From the NCBI GenBank assembly GCA_934590325.1, contig CAKTOW010000004.1, positions 62,001-126,000 on the forward strand: a stretch of DNA of 64,000 bases, read 5' to 3'. This document shows, piece by piece, positions 8,819 to 17,941 of this stretch. Each line of letters starts with the position of its first letter. Positions within the stretch are counted from its first letter, which is position 1. The position numbers were made by a program, and so were the translations under genes. The DNA comes from an uncultured Oscillospiraceae bacterium. Lineage in GTDB: Bacteria > Bacillota > Clostridia > Oscillospirales > Oscillospiraceae. Below the pieces are notes generated by a model. That model was not told the DNA's origin. It did not search any database and was given only the letters and a program-made list of their open reading frames with translations.

Positions 8819-9622
8819 TTATTCCGCGTGGGTATTCTTGGCCTTGTCCAGCGCCGCGTCATACTCCGGCCACAGCTTCATGATGGCCTGGGAGATGAAG
8901 AAGGAATCCTGGGGGAACCCGAACATGCTGGCGCCCTTGTCCGCCCACTCCTTCAGCGCGCCGCGCTCCATGGCCGGCCAGGCCAGGAACGGCATGCCCG
9001 CCTTGACGCACACCTCAGCGGCGTGGTCCATATAGGCCTTGATGCGGGGGTCGTCCTGACGGCCGCCCAGACCCATGCCCACGGACAGGTCGCCGGGGCC
9101 CAGCACCACCATGTCCACGCCCTCCACCTGTACGATCTCCTCGATGTTCTTGAAGCCCTCTTCCTGCTCCACGATCATCATCTTCAGGGTCTCCTTATCG
9201 GCGATGTCCACATAGTTGGCCTGGCCGATCTGGCCGTAATGCCCGGCGCGCTGGGGGTTCCAGCCCCGCAGCCCCTTGGGGGGATACGTGCAGGCGGCCA
9301 CGGCCTCTCTGGCGTCCTGTGCGGAGTTGATGAAGGGGAAGCCGATGATGTCCGGCCCCATGTCCATCACCGGGCGCACCAGCGCCGGATCGCGGTAGGG
9401 CAGACGGATCATGGCCGCCGCGCCGCCGGCGTGGGCACCGATCATCAGGTCCTGCATTTCCTTGCGGCCCATGGCGCCGTGCTCACCTTCGATCCACACG
9501 AAGTCGTAACCGGCCATGCCCACCAGCTCGCTGACGGCCGGGTCATTCAGCGCTACACACACGCCGCAGACGATCTTGCCGTCGTTCATCTTTTTCGTCA
9601 GCTTGTCAAGATAAATACCCAT
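8819..9622 (-). CDS. HpcH/HpaI family aldolase
   Basis: A 267-residue class II pyruvate aldolase of the HpcH/HpaI type, which cleaves 2-keto-3-deoxy or 4-hydroxy-2-oxo acids to pyruvate and an aldehyde. Catalytic features are visible: His in IEGEHGAM, Arg in IRLPYRDP, metal-binding Glu in IVEQEEG and Asp in GPGDLSVGMG. It lies 10 bases after the kinase stop, with AGGAGCAAGACT before its ATG. Together with the lactonase it points to a sugar-acid route ending in pyruvate, although the kinase in the same operon is not needed for an unphosphorylated route. The actual substrate is open. Confidence 0.88.
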   Translation of the reverse strand: MGIYLDKLTKKMNDGKIVCGVCVALNDPAVSELVGMAGYDFVWIEGEHGAMGRKEMQDLMIGAHAGGAAAMIRLPYRDPALVRPVMDMGPDIIGFPFINSAQDAREAVAACTYPPKGLRGWNPQRAGHYGQIGQANYVDIADKETLKMMIVEQEEGFKNIEEIVQVEGVDMVVLGPGDLSVGMGLGGRQDDPRIKAYMDHAAEVCVKAGMPFLAWPAMERGALKEWADKGASMFGFPQDSFFISQAIMKLWPEYDAALDKAKNTHAE

Positions 9623-9632
9623 AGTCTTGCTC

Positions 9633-11168
9633 CTACCTTTCTTTGTTGGTCATAGAACGATATAGTGCGCAGTAGCGCGCGTATTGCTTTTCATAGGCCT
9701 CCCGCCGCTCCGGACACGGCTCCAGCCGCGTCAGCAGGCGGCACTGTGCCGCCGCCTCCTCCGTGTCGTGCCAGAAGCCCCCGGCCACACCGGCCAGCAG
9801 TGCCGCGCCGTAGGCGCTGCCCTCCGCCGCGCCGCCGGTGGTGCACACCGGCAGCTGGAACACGTCCGCCAGTATCTGCCGCCACAGACCGCTCTTGGAG
9901 CCCCCGCCGCACACCACGATACATTCCGGTGCGCCGTCCTCCGGGCTCCGGGTCAGGTCATAGACCTGCCGCAGGGAGTAGGCCACGCCCTCCAGCACCG
10001 CCCGGGCGAAGTGCCCCTTGCCCATGGTGCTGTCGATGCCCCAGAAGGCGCCCCGTGCGTCCGCGTCGAACAGCGGGCACCGCTCGCCCATCAGATAGGG
10101 GAAGTACAGCAGTCCGCCGCACCCGGCGGGCACGGTCTGTGCCTGTTCGTCCAGCAGGATATAGGCGTCCACGCCTTCCTGCTGCTGCCGCAGCAGCTCG
10201 TGGGTGCCCAGCGTCTGGCAGAACCAGTGGTACGACCCGGCGGCCGCCAGCGTGCAGCCGATGGCCGTCCAGGTGCCCGGCGTGGTGCTGCAGAACATCT
10301 GCAGCTTGCCCTCCGGGTTGGGCCGATAGCTCTGTATGGGTGCCGCCACCACGCCGGAGGTGCCCAGCGTCACGCCCAGCCGGTCGTCCCGCGCGATACC
10401 GGCGCTCAGCAGGCTCAGCACAGCATCGCCGCCTCCGCCGCATACCGGTGTCCCGGCCGCCAGCCCCGTGGCCGCCGCGGCGTCCTCCGTGACGGTGCCG
10501 GTGATGTCCGGCGATTCGCACACCGGGGGGAAGATCTCCTCCGGCAGCGCCAGCTTTTTCAGCAGCTCAGCCGCCCAGCGGCGCTGCCGCACGTCGAACA
10601 GTCCTGTGCCGGAGGCGTCGGACACGTCCGTCATCAGCACTCCGGTCAGCCGGTACCGTAGGTAGTCCTTGGGCATCAGCACCGCCTGCAGACGGCGGAA
10701 GTTCTCCGGTTCATGCTCCCGCAGCCACAGCAGCTTCCCGCCGGTATAGCCGGTGAGCATCATGTTGTTGGTATAGCCCAGCAGCCCGTCCAGCCCGCCG
10801 GCTAACTCCTGTATCTCCCGGCACTGCTCGGTGGTGCGCTGGTCGTTCCACAGGATGGCCGGCCGGATGGGCTCCATGGCCTCGTCCAGGGCCACCAGGG
10901 AGTGCATCTGCCCCGTCAGTCCCACGGCGGCGATGTCCGCCCCGCCGCACACGCCCGTGTCCAATACCCGGCGGCAGGCGGCGCAGCAGGCCTCCCACCA
11001 CGACCGGGGCTCCTGCTCCGTCCAGCCGGGACGGGGCTGCGCCAGAGGATATGTCTCCACGGCGGAGGCGCGGACGGCGCCCGCCCTATCCGCAAGGAGG
11101 ACCTTGCAGCCGGAGGTGCCCACGTCGATGCCGAGAATGAAATTTTTGTCAGAATTGGAGCGTGTCAT
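9633..11168 (-). CDS. FGGY-family carbohydrate kinase, xylulokinase-like
   Basis: A 511-residue FGGY kinase. The N-terminal phosphate-1 motif GIDVGTSGCK, GLTGQMHSLVALDE, the ILWNDQRT segment (catalytic Asp) and the C-terminal GGGSKSGLWRQILADVFQLPV followed by GSAYGAALLA are all typical of XylB-like members. It would phosphorylate a ketose with ATP. It is the first gene of the operon, about 50 bases below a TTGCCA-17-TATAAT promoter. Related FGGY enzymes accept xylulose, ribulose, erythritol and other polyols, so xylulose itself is only one candidate. Confidence 0.88.
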   Translation of the reverse strand: MTRSNSDKNFILGIDVGTSGCKVLLADRAGAVRASAVETYPLAQPRPGWTEQEPRSWWEACCAACRRVLDTGVCGGADIAAVGLTGQMHSLVALDEAMEPIRPAILWNDQRTTEQCREIQELAGGLDGLLGYTNNMMLTGYTGGKLLWLREHEPENFRRLQAVLMPKDYLRYRLTGVLMTDVSDASGTGLFDVRQRRWAAELLKKLALPEEIFPPVCESPDITGTVTEDAAAATGLAAGTPVCGGGGDAVLSLLSAGIARDDRLGVTLGTSGVVAAPIQSYRPNPEGKLQMFCSTTPGTWTAIGCTLAAAGSYHWFCQTLGTHELLRQQQEGVDAYILLDEQAQTVPAGCGGLLYFPYLMGERCPLFDADARGAFWGIDSTMGKGHFARAVLEGVAYSLRQVYDLTRSPEDGAPECIVVCGGGSKSGLWRQILADVFQLPVCTTGGAAEGSAYGAALLAGVAGGFWHDTEEAAAQCRLLTRLEPCPERREAYEKQYARYCALYRSMTNKER

Positions 11169-11198
11169 GTGCAGGTGTCCTTCTGTGAAGAAAATTAC

Positions 11199-11218
11199 TT
11201 TTTAAATGTTATTAAAAA
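11199..11218. promoter_or_regulatory. Candidate operator of the sugar operon
   Basis: The inverted repeat TTTTTAA-N6-TTAAAAA lies just downstream of the predicted transcription start of the minus-strand operon. That is where a ROK repressor would block initiation. Its assignment to the divergent ROK gene is inference. Confidence 0.45.
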
Positions 11219-11227
11219 ACTGGTGTC

Positions 11228-11256
11228 ATTATAATACCATCCCCCTCGGTTGGCAA
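11228..11256 (-). promoter_or_regulatory. Promoter of the sugar operon
   Basis: On the minus strand, -35 TTGCCA (11256-11251) and -10 TATAAT (11233-11228) are spaced by 17 bases, about 60 bases upstream of the kinase start. Confidence 0.8.
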
Positions 11257-11363
11257 GGGGTTTTCGTGAAATTGCGGGTCCATGCAAGATATTTCGGCAG
11301 AGTAAACAGAAAGAAAAGATGCTATTTGTGCGTTTTAACGGAACGAAATGGCATGATTGCCAC

Positions 11364-11391
11364 TTGTTCTTTTCCGGACGGGTGGTATAAT
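11364..11391 (+). promoter_or_regulatory. Promoter of the ROK regulator gene
   Basis: TTGTTC (11364-11369) and TATAAT (11386-11391) with 16-base spacing lie about 100 bases upstream of the regulator start. With the divergent operon promoter and operator candidate, this accounts for the gene-free stretch 11169-11488; nothing else was seen there. Confidence 0.7.
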
Positions 11392-11488
11392 AAAATAACA
11401 GGCAATATTTGCCGTTCCCGGGGTGCCACAGGGCACACTGGAAAACTTTGTTAAATACACTTATAAAGAGTTTCGGGGGTATTCGGAT

Positions 11489-12625
11489 ATGGTGCGGAGC
11501 GGAGAAGGGGTCAACAACACATCGGTACGGGCGGAGAACCGCAGGCGGGTGGCCTACCTGCTGTACCAGCGGGGCGCCCTGTCCAAGCAGGCCATCGCCC
11601 GCGAGCTGGGGCTCAGCATCCCCACGGTGAACCTGCTGGTCTCCCAGCTGAAGGAGGAGGGCCTCCTGACGCTGCAGAGCGGCGCCTCCACCGGCGGGCG
11701 CATCCCTGAGATCGCCCACTTCCGCTACGACAGCCAGTACGTATTCGGCCTGGAGATCACCGACCACCACCTGCGCATCGTGCTCATCGACCTGGCGGGT
11801 ACGCCGCTGTTCCACGCCTACCACGACCTGCCCTTCCGTAAGGAGCAGTCCTACTGGATAGAGGCCCGCGGCCTGCTGTACGGCATCATGAAGCAGCGGA
11901 ACCTGACGCCCGCCAACATCCTGGGCGTGGGCGTGGCCATCCCCGGCGTAGTGCGGCGTGACCTGCACCAGGTGGACTTCGCCCCCACCTTGGACCTGCG
12001 CTACTTCGACTACCGGACGGTGGAGGACATCTTCACCCTGCCCGTGATCATCGAGAACGAGGCCAACGCCGCCGGCTTTGCCGAGTCCTGGCTCCACAGC
12101 AGCCACCAGGCGGACGGCATCTACCTGTCCGTCAACAAGGGCGTGGGCGGCGCGGTCATCGTGGACCACGCCCTGTCCTACGGCATCAACCGCCGCAGCG
12201 GCGAGTTCGGCCACATGACGCTGGTGCCCGGCGGCCGCCGGTGCTCCTGCGGCAAGGAGGGCTGCTTCGAGGCCTATTGCTCCACCCGCGTGCTGGCCGA
12301 CCTGGCGGGCGGCGACCTGGCGGCCTTTTTCCGCCGCAAGGGGCAGGAGCCGCCCCTGCAGCAGGCGTGGGAGACCTACCTGCGCTATCTGGCGCAGGCG
12401 GTCAGCAACATCTGTGTGGCGCTGGACGTGCCGGTGGTCATCGGCGGCGACATCGTCCCCTGTCTGGAAAACGACTTCCCGCACTTCACCGACATGGTGG
12501 AGGCCATGATACCCTTCAGCAGTCACCCCTACGTGACCCTCAGCAGCGCCGGCGCGGACGCTGCCTGCGTGGGCGCGGCGCTGCTGCTGGTGGCGCGGCG
12601 TCTGCAGCTGCTGCCCGGCGTATAA
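11489..12625 (+). CDS. ROK family transcriptional regulator (XylR/NagC-like)
   Basis: About 378 residues. An N-terminal winged helix (ENRRRVAYLLYQRGALSKQAIARELGLSIPTVNLLVSQLKEEGLL) precedes a ROK sugar-kinase-like domain. The ROK zinc motif CSCGKEGCFE is intact, as are the GVGGAVI and GEFGH segments. The ATG at 11489 is preferred over 11423 because GGGGGT lies 8 bases before it and the first 22 residues of the longer form look untranslated. Being divergent from the sugar operon it is probably its repressor, with a sugar as inducer. This is inference from context and family. Confidence 0.88.
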   Translation: MVRSGEGVNNTSVRAENRRRVAYLLYQRGALSKQAIARELGLSIPTVNLLVSQLKEEGLLTLQSGASTGGRIPEIAHFRYDSQYVFGLEITDHHLRIVLIDLAGTPLFHAYHDLPFRKEQSYWIEARGLLYGIMKQRNLTPANILGVGVAIPGVVRRDLHQVDFAPTLDLRYFDYRTVEDIFTLPVIIENEANAAGFAESWLHSSHQADGIYLSVNKGVGGAVIVDHALSYGINRRSGEFGHMTLVPGGRRCSCGKEGCFEAYCSTRVLADLAGGDLAAFFRRKGQEPPLQQAWETYLRYLAQAVSNICVALDVPVVIGGDIVPCLENDFPHFTDMVEAMIPFSSHPYVTLSSAGADAACVGAALLLVARRLQLLPGV

Positions 12626-12631
12626 GAACAG

Positions 12632-12662
12632 AAAAAAAGAACGGTTCCCGCCGTTCTTTTTT
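12632..12662 (+). terminator. Terminator after the ROK gene
   Basis: The stem AAAAGAACGG / CCGTTCTTTT with a 6-base loop and a run of T lies just after the stop. Confidence 0.88.
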
Positions 12663-12669
12663 CATGCCG

Positions 12670-12698
12670 TTGCAAGTCGTTGACAGATATGTTATAAT
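12670..12698 (+). promoter_or_regulatory. Promoter of the DEAD-box helicase gene
   Basis: TTGCAA (12670-12675) and TATAAT (12693-12698) are spaced by 17 bases, about 40 bases before the start codon. Confidence 0.75.
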
Positions 12699-12737
12699 TT
12701 TTATTCGGTATATTATGTGAAAAACGAGGAAACAGCT

Positions 12738-13898
12738 ATGGAAGTGACACAAGGCGCACCGTTTGAGAGCTTCGGCCTGTCAGAGGCCACCATGCGCGCC
12801 ATCCGCAACAAGCATTACACCGTCAGCACCCCCGTGCAGGCCGGGTGCATCCCCCCCATGCTGGAGGGAAAGGACGTCATCGCCAAGGCCCCTACCGGCA
12901 CCGGCAAGACCATGGCCTTCGGCATCCCCATCATTGAGCGTATCGACCGCGGCAGCGAGGAGGTCCAGGCCGTCATCCTTGCCCCCACCCGCGAGCTGGC
13001 TATGCAGATCACCGACGAGATGCGCGATATCGCCGTCTGCCACGAGGGCGTGCGGCTGGTGTGCCTGTACGGCGGCCAGCCCATCGGCAAGCAGATCGAC
13101 GCGCTGAAGCGCCGTCCCCAGATCGTGGTGGCGACGCCGGGACGGCTCAGCGACCACATGAAGCGGCGCACCGTCAGCCTGAAAAGCGTGCAGACCGTGG
13201 TGCTGGACGAGGCCGACCGCATGCTGGACATGGGCTTTATCCACGATGTCACCCGGATTCTGGACAAGATCCCCAGCCGGAAGAATCTGGGTATGTTCTC
13301 CGCCACCATCTCCCGGGAGGTCATGGACATCTCCTGGGTCTACCAGCGCGACCCGGAGGAGATCACCGTGCAGGCCACCAAGGAGAACAAACCCGACATC
13401 CTCCAGTACCGTCTGGAGGTGTCCTCCGACGGCAAGGTGGACGCCATCGCTAAGATCCTCGCCCACGAGGACTACGACCGGGTCATCTGCTTCTGCAACA
13501 CCAAGGGCAGCACCGAGCGTCTGACGAAGTTTTTGCAGATGCGGGGCGTGGACGCCCAGTGCATCCACGGCGACATCCCCCAGCGCAAGCGGGAGGAGGT
13601 CATGCAGCGCTTCCGCGACGGCAAGCTGCGGGTGTTCGTGGCCACGGACGTGGCCAGCCGCGGCATTGACGTGGACGACGTGGACGCGGTGTTCAACTAC
13701 GAGGTGCCGGAGGAGAACGAGTATTACATCCACCGCATCGGCCGTACCGGCCGTGCCAAGAAGCACGGTGTGGCCTACACCCTGCTCAGCGACTTCCCTA
13801 GCCGCCTGCGGCTGGACAACATCGCCCGCAATACCCGCAGCCACATCGTGGCGGCCACCCTGGGCGACGACGGCAGCGTGACCCCCAACGAGAAATAA
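12738..13898 (+). CDS. DEAD-box RNA helicase, short core form
   Basis: About 386 residues, consisting almost only of the two RecA-like helicase domains. All motifs are present in order: an aromatic-F-x-x-F plus Q motif near the start, motif I APTGTGKT, PTRELAMQ, TPGR, DEAD within VLDEADRMLDMGF, SAT, RGIDVDDVD and HRIGRTGR. There is no long basic C-terminal extension, so it lacks the RNA-binding tail of DbpA/CsdA types. Likely roles are ribosome assembly or mRNA remodelling. GAGGAAAC precedes the ATG at 12738; an upstream in-frame start at 12717 lacks a ribosome site. Confidence 0.95.
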   Translation: MEVTQGAPFESFGLSEATMRAIRNKHYTVSTPVQAGCIPPMLEGKDVIAKAPTGTGKTMAFGIPIIERIDRGSEEVQAVILAPTRELAMQITDEMRDIAVCHEGVRLVCLYGGQPIGKQIDALKRRPQIVVATPGRLSDHMKRRTVSLKSVQTVVLDEADRMLDMGFIHDVTRILDKIPSRKNLGMFSATISREVMDISWVYQRDPEEITVQATKENKPDILQYRLEVSSDGKVDAIAKILAHEDYDRVICFCNTKGSTERLTKFLQMRGVDAQCIHGDIPQRKREEVMQRFRDGKLRVFVATDVASRGIDVDDVDAVFNYEVPEENEYYIHRIGRTGRAKKHGVAYTLLSDFPSRLRLDNIARNTRSHIVAATLGDDGSVTPNEK

Positions 13899-13930
13899 AA
13901 AAGAAAGCCCACCGGGCTTTCTTTTTTATT
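13893..13930. terminator. Bidirectional terminator
   Basis: The stem AAGAAAGCCC / GGGCTTTCTT with A and T runs on its two sides lies between the convergent helicase and LysR genes. Confidence 0.9.
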
Positions 13931-14810
13931 TCTCTCCGTTCTCCGCCACCCATTGCCGCACATAGTCCACGAAACGCCGCGTGGCGGCGGACAGCGCCCG
14001 CTTGTCCTTCACCCCGATGCCTATGCTGCGGTAAAACCGCTCCGGGGCGCGGCAGGCGACCACCGGGTAGGGGCTGTGGCGCACCATCAGCTCCGGCAGG
14101 AGGCTGATGCCCAGTCCCTTGGACACCATGGCCAGCATGGTGCGGTCCTCCCGTGCGGTGTACTTCACGTTGGGCCGCACGCCCATCTTGTCCAGTGCCG
14201 CCGAGATCTCATAGTCCCGCCCCTCCTCCAGCCGTATGAACGGCTCCGCTGCCAGCGCCGCGGCAGGGAAGGGGTCACTGTCCGCCAGCGGGTGCCCGCA
14301 GGGCAGGATCACCTGCAATTCGTCGCGGTACAGTGCGTAGGTCTGCAGATGCTTCACCGACGGCAGCCGCAGGAACCCGCAGTCCACCTTCCCCTGCAGT
14401 ATCCAGTCCTCGCTCTGCCCGTAGTAGTCACCGGTGGCTACCTCGAATTCGATGTTGGGGTACAGCTCGCCGAAGCTCTTCAGTATGGACGGCAGCCACT
14501 GCGCCGACACGCTGGAGAACGTGGCCACCCGCACGTAGCCCGCGTCCATGCCCTGCAGGTCCGCCGCCGACTGCATCAGCTCGTGGTGCGCCGCGCACAG
14601 CTTCTCAATGCGGGGCAGCAGCGCCCGGCCGTCCGCCGTCAGCACCACGCCGCCCCGGTTGCGGCTCAGCAGCGTGACGCCCAGCTCGTTCTCCAGCGCC
14701 TGCACCGCGTGGCTGACGGCGGACTGGGTGAAGTTCATCTCCTCGGCGGCCTTGGAAAAGCTGCCGCACTCCACGGTCTTCAGGAACATCTGATACTTGT
14801 TCACGCTCAT
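13926..14810 (-). CDS. LysR family transcriptional regulator
   Basis: A 294-residue LysR protein. The N-terminal winged helix has the classic pattern (FLKTVECGSFSKAAEEMNFTQSAVSHAVQALENELGVTLLSRN). The rest is the two-lobed effector domain of CynR/CysB type. GGAGGTGGCGCC precedes the ATG. A G/C hairpin (about 14833-14851) sits in its predicted 5' leader. It faces away from the small zinc-ribbon gene, which it may control, but no target can be named. Confidence 0.92.
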   Translation of the reverse strand: MSVNKYQMFLKTVECGSFSKAAEEMNFTQSAVSHAVQALENELGVTLLSRNRGGVVLTADGRALLPRIEKLCAAHHELMQSAADLQGMDAGYVRVATFSSVSAQWLPSILKSFGELYPNIEFEVATGDYYGQSEDWILQGKVDCGFLRLPSVKHLQTYALYRDELQVILPCGHPLADSDPFPAAALAAEPFIRLEEGRDYEISAALDKMGVRPNVKYTAREDRTMLAMVSKGLGISLLPELMVRHSPYPVVACRAPERFYRSIGIGVKDKRALSAATRRFVDYVRQWVAENGEK

Positions 14811-14911
14811 GGCGCCACCTCCGTATATGCGTTCCCCCCGCCGGAGGGGGGAAATATCGTCCTGTCTGCATTATAATACTTTTCTTCATACTTGCATATA
14901 CAATTATGCGT

Positions 14912-14940
14912 TTTACAACTAAGAAATTTTGTGGTAATAT
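14912..14940 (+). promoter_or_regulatory. Promoter of the zinc-ribbon gene
   Basis: TTTACA (14912-14917) and TAATAT (14935-14940) with 17-base spacing lie about 40 bases before the start codon. Confidence 0.6.
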
Positions 14941-14981
14941 AAGGACAACAAAACGAAACAACAATATGGAGGTAAAAAATT

Positions 14982-15239
14982 ATGGCTATCATTTCCAAGA
15001 TGACCCGCTGCGCTGCCTGCGGCAGCACCGCTGTGACCTATTCCGAGGGCACCAAGCTGTACCACTGCGCCGACTGCGGCGCCGACCGTCCCGACGCCAT
15101 GCCCGCCGCCGACGTGGCCGCCATCAACAGCATCGTGGCCCTGGGCGACACCGAGGGCAAGCTGGAGGCCCTGCGCCGCCGCTACGCCAACCTGGACATC
15201 ACCAACTGGACCCGCGAGAACCGCGTCCAGATGGGCTGA
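14982..15239 (+). CDS. Small zinc-ribbon protein, unknown function
   Basis: An 85-residue protein with two CxxC pairs (Cys10/Cys13 and Cys29/Cys32) about 15 residues apart, which should bind one zinc, followed by a short helical tail with many Ala, Arg and Glu. No further domain is seen. ATGGAGGT with good spacing precedes the ATG, and a promoter and two terminators frame it, so it is a genuine single-gene unit and possibly well expressed. It could be a DNA- or RNA-binding accessory protein, but no function is assigned. Confidence 0.75.
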   Translation: MAIISKMTRCAACGSTAVTYSEGTKLYHCADCGADRPDAMPAADVAAINSIVALGDTEGKLEALRRRYANLDITNWTRENRVQMG

Positions 15240-15274
15240 ACCAAGCTTTTCTTTTTCGGGTTTTACCCTCTTAC

Positions 15275-15316
15275 AACGAAGGACCGGCGCCCCAGGGCGC
15301 CGGTCCTTCGTTTCCG
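15275..15316 (+). terminator. Terminator after the zinc-ribbon gene
   Basis: A long GC-rich stem (GGACCGGCGCC arms, extended by AACGAA/TTCGTT) is followed by TTTCC. Confidence 0.8.
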
Positions 15317-15321
15317 GGAAC

Positions 15322-15363
15322 AGCAAAAAGGGAGACCGCCCTCCGGCGGTCTCCCTTTTGCTT
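15322..15363. terminator. Terminator, mainly for the minus-strand lipoprotein gene
   Basis: The stem GGGAGACCGCC / GGCGGTCTCCC is flanked by A5 and T4, placed a few bases after the lipoprotein stop. Confidence 0.85.
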
Positions 15364-15373
15364 ATGTAATGTC

Positions 15374-15880
15374 TCAGCCCTCGATGATCAGCTGGAAGTA
15401 GATGGCGGTGGTGCCGGCGGAATCCATAGGCACGACCATGTAATCCATATCGTTCATGGAAACGAACACCGCATTGTAGGTGATGCCGCCGATGGACATC
15501 TGCACGGTGTAGCCGTCCTCGGACAGGACGTAGGTGCCGTCGGTCAGGGTGTCGGAGCCCTCATAGAGGGTCACGGCCGTGTCGTCCACGAACTCGTACT
15601 GATACACGTCCATCTGCTGGGAGATGCTGGTGACCTGCTCATCGGTCATGTCCGCGCCGTTGGCGTAGCCGCCGTCAAAGATCCAGGTGGTGCCGGACAG
15701 AGAGGGTGCCTCTACGAAATAGTCCTGCAGCACTTCCAGCACGCTCATGGGCTGGTCGCCGGTGTTGTCCTCCACCTGGGTGTCGTCGCCGGTGTTGGTG
15801 TCGTCGGTGGTGTCGCCGCCGCAGGCCACCAGGCTCAGCGCCATGACCAGGGCCAGCAGGCAGACAAGAAACTTCTTCAT
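15374..15880 (-). CDS. Small secreted lipoprotein, unknown function
   Basis: A 168-residue protein with a lipoprotein signal peptide (lipobox SLVAC, Cys20), then an acidic Asp/Thr-rich linker to about residue 42. The compact C-terminal domain of about 125 residues is rich in beta strands (TWIFDGGYANG, VTLYEGSDTL, YTVQMSIGGITYNAVFVSMND), resembling a small calycin-like or META-like barrel. That fold guess is weak. GGAGGAAGATCATC precedes the ATG. It lies downstream of the clostripain-family gene in the same direction but about 100 bases away. Function unknown. Confidence 0.72.
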   Translation of the reverse strand: MKKFLVCLLALVMALSLVACGGDTTDDTNTGDDTQVEDNTGDQPMSVLEVLQDYFVEAPSLSGTTWIFDGGYANGADMTDEQVTSISQQMDVYQYEFVDDTAVTLYEGSDTLTDGTYVLSEDGYTVQMSIGGITYNAVFVSMNDMDYMVVPMDSAGTTAIYFQLIIEG

Positions 15881-15983
15881 GATGATCTTCCTCCAAAATT
15901 TTCTTTTTCCCGCCCCTGCCCCGACCCCTCGTCGCCGGCAGGGAGCGCGTTTTATATAAGCCGCGTGCGCGGTTTATACCGGT

Positions 15984-17924
15984 TTATTCATAGATGCTGG
16001 TGAATATGTCGTCGCCCTCCACCTCAAAGGTCACCGCCTGCGAGGTGCCGCTGTTGCCCTGGGTGTCCCAGAACTCGAACAGCAGCATGTACTCGCCGTC
16101 GGGCAGGTCCATCTCGGTGAAGGCGGTGCCCTCCGTGACGGTCAGTGTCTCCGCCTCATAGGCCTCGAAGTCGCTGTCGTCGGACAGGGAGGCCATGTAC
16201 CAGATGGTGGTCAGCTCATCGCCGCTCTGCAGCTTCCGCAGCTCCTTGTCGGCCATGCCGCTGTCGTCGATGCCCTGCCGCGCACCCAGGATGCTCCATG
16301 CCTCGTCGTTGAAGTCGTACACCACCTGCAGGTTGTATGCCTCGCCGTTCAGCAGCACCGGCACGGAGTACAGGTTGTAGTCCTCGCCCTCATAGCTGAG
16401 CTCCATATACACCAGGCAGCCGTCGATGCTGCCCCACACGCCCCGGAAGTTGTCGGTGAACACACCGTTCTCCCAGTCGGCGGTGATGTCGTTGTCGGTG
16501 CCCAGCAGCAGTACCGCGTCGCTGTCCTCGTCCACCCTGTACAGGGAGAAGCCGATACCCGCCAGCACGCTGTCCGCCTCCGGGCCCAGCGTCAGTGAGG
16601 CGTAGCCGTCGTCGTCCAGCGTCAGGGGCGCGTTGTCCCACCGCATGGCGGACAGGCTGGGCAGCGCGGGCAGGGAGTCCAGCCCCAGCTGCGCCAGATA
16701 TGCCATGCCGTCCGCGTCCAGCCCGCCGGTGAGCTGGTAGGCGTACAGGTACTTGAAGGCCGCGCCCGCCCCCTCGGTGATGTAGCCGTTCAGGTCGGCG
16801 ATGTCGTTGTTGTAGGAGTAGTAGCAGGACAGCCCCGTGGCCTCGCTGCGGTACTTGCCGCTGACCCGGTAGAGCACGCAGCCCTCCAGCGCGTCCAGCA
16901 CGTCCCGGGCCGCCGGCAGCTCGCCCACGGTGCGGCGGGCGATGGCGCCCATGTCCACCATGTTGGTGTAGCCCTGCTCCCGGGTGTTGCCGCCGTAGTT
17001 CTCGCTCAGGTCGGCCTCCCGGCGGAACCGGCTCAGAAAGCCGGGGTCCTCCGCTGCCGCGGCCAGCGCCTGCGCGCCAAAGGTCTCGTAGGCGTCCAGC
17101 AGGGGCGCCAGCCTGCTCAGGTCGGTGACGGACAGCGTGGCGTTCTCCTCGGTGCCCACGTCCTCACAGCCCTCGTAATAGGCGTCGCATATCACTCTGC
17201 CCAGCGCTGCGCCGTCCATGGACGGGTCGTCGGCCAGGGCCTGCAGCCAGCGGGAGTAGTACCAGCCGTTGGCGGGCTCCGTTTCCTCTGAGGCCACCAG
17301 GTACCGGCTCAGGTCGCAGAAGGTATAGGCCGTGTCCACCGTGGCCATCAGGCAGGTGTCAAAGCCCACCAGCTCCAGCGGCTGGTCCTCGGTGTCCGGC
17401 TCCCACACGGCGGAGAAGGCCGCGTACATCTCGCTGAGCGTCAGCGCGTCGTAGCCGTACACCTCGTCAAAGGCCGCCCCGGCCACGGAGCCGCCGCCGT
17501 GGTTCCAGAACACCACCGCCGTCCTGTCGGCAGGGTAGTTCTCCCTGGCGAAGCGCAGGAAGTCCTCCAGCGTTCCGCTCTCGCCCATACTGGCCGACGG
17601 CTGCTCGTCCACAAGGGTCAGCCCCTCGCTGTCGTAGACGTACCTCTGCAGCACGCTGCCGTCCACCAGTTCGTTCTGCCATTCCAGCGCGCCGCCGGTC
17701 TCGATGACCACGGTGACGTTCTCCGGCAGATCAGCCTCCATCAACTCACTGAGGTCACCGGTGGCAAAGCCGCCGTCGCTCTCCAGGTCGCTGCCGCAGA
17801 GATACCAGTATATGGCCCAGGAACCGCTGTCAGCGGAAGGCTCCGACCCACCGCCGCAGGCGGTAAGGGTCAGAGCCGTCAGCAGCGACAGCAGCAGAGC
17901 CGCTATGCGCTTATATGTATTCAT
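15984..17924 (-). CDS. Clostripain-family (C11) cysteine peptidase, lipoprotein
   Basis: A 646-residue lipoprotein (signal peptide, lipobox TLTAC). The N-terminal half is a C11/clostripain-like peptidase domain: [13 protein letters not shown] at the start, catalytic His in [10 protein letters not shown] and catalytic Cys in GFDTCLMA. The C-terminal half has beta-rich repeats and no recognised domain. Surface-anchored members cleave after basic residues or process other surface proteins. It starts 17 bases after the SHOCT-domain gene, so the two may be co-transcribed. The substrate is unknown. Confidence 0.87.
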   Translation of the reverse strand: MNTYKRIAALLLSLLTALTLTACGGGSEPSADSGSWAIYWYLCGSDLESDGGFATGDLSELMEADLPENVTVVIETGGALEWQNELVDGSVLQRYVYDSEGLTLVDEQPSASMGESGTLEDFLRFARENYPADRTAVVFWNHGGGSVAGAAFDEVYGYDALTLSEMYAAFSAVWEPDTEDQPLELVGFDTCLMATVDTAYTFCDLSRYLVASEETEPANGWYYSRWLQALADDPSMDGAALGRVICDAYYEGCEDVGTEENATLSVTDLSRLAPLLDAYETFGAQALAAAAEDPGFLSRFRREADLSENYGGNTREQGYTNMVDMGAIARRTVGELPAARDVLDALEGCVLYRVSGKYRSEATGLSCYYSYNNDIADLNGYITEGAGAAFKYLYAYQLTGGLDADGMAYLAQLGLDSLPALPSLSAMRWDNAPLTLDDDGYASLTLGPEADSVLAGIGFSLYRVDEDSDAVLLLGTDNDITADWENGVFTDNFRGVWGSIDGCLVYMELSYEGEDYNLYSVPVLLNGEAYNLQVVYDFNDEAWSILGARQGIDDSGMADKELRKLQSGDELTTIWYMASLSDDSDFEAYEAETLTVTEGTAFTEMDLPDGEYMLLFEFWDTQGNSGTSQAVTFEVEGDDIFTSIYE

Positions 17925-17941
17925 CCTGTATTATCCGTTCC

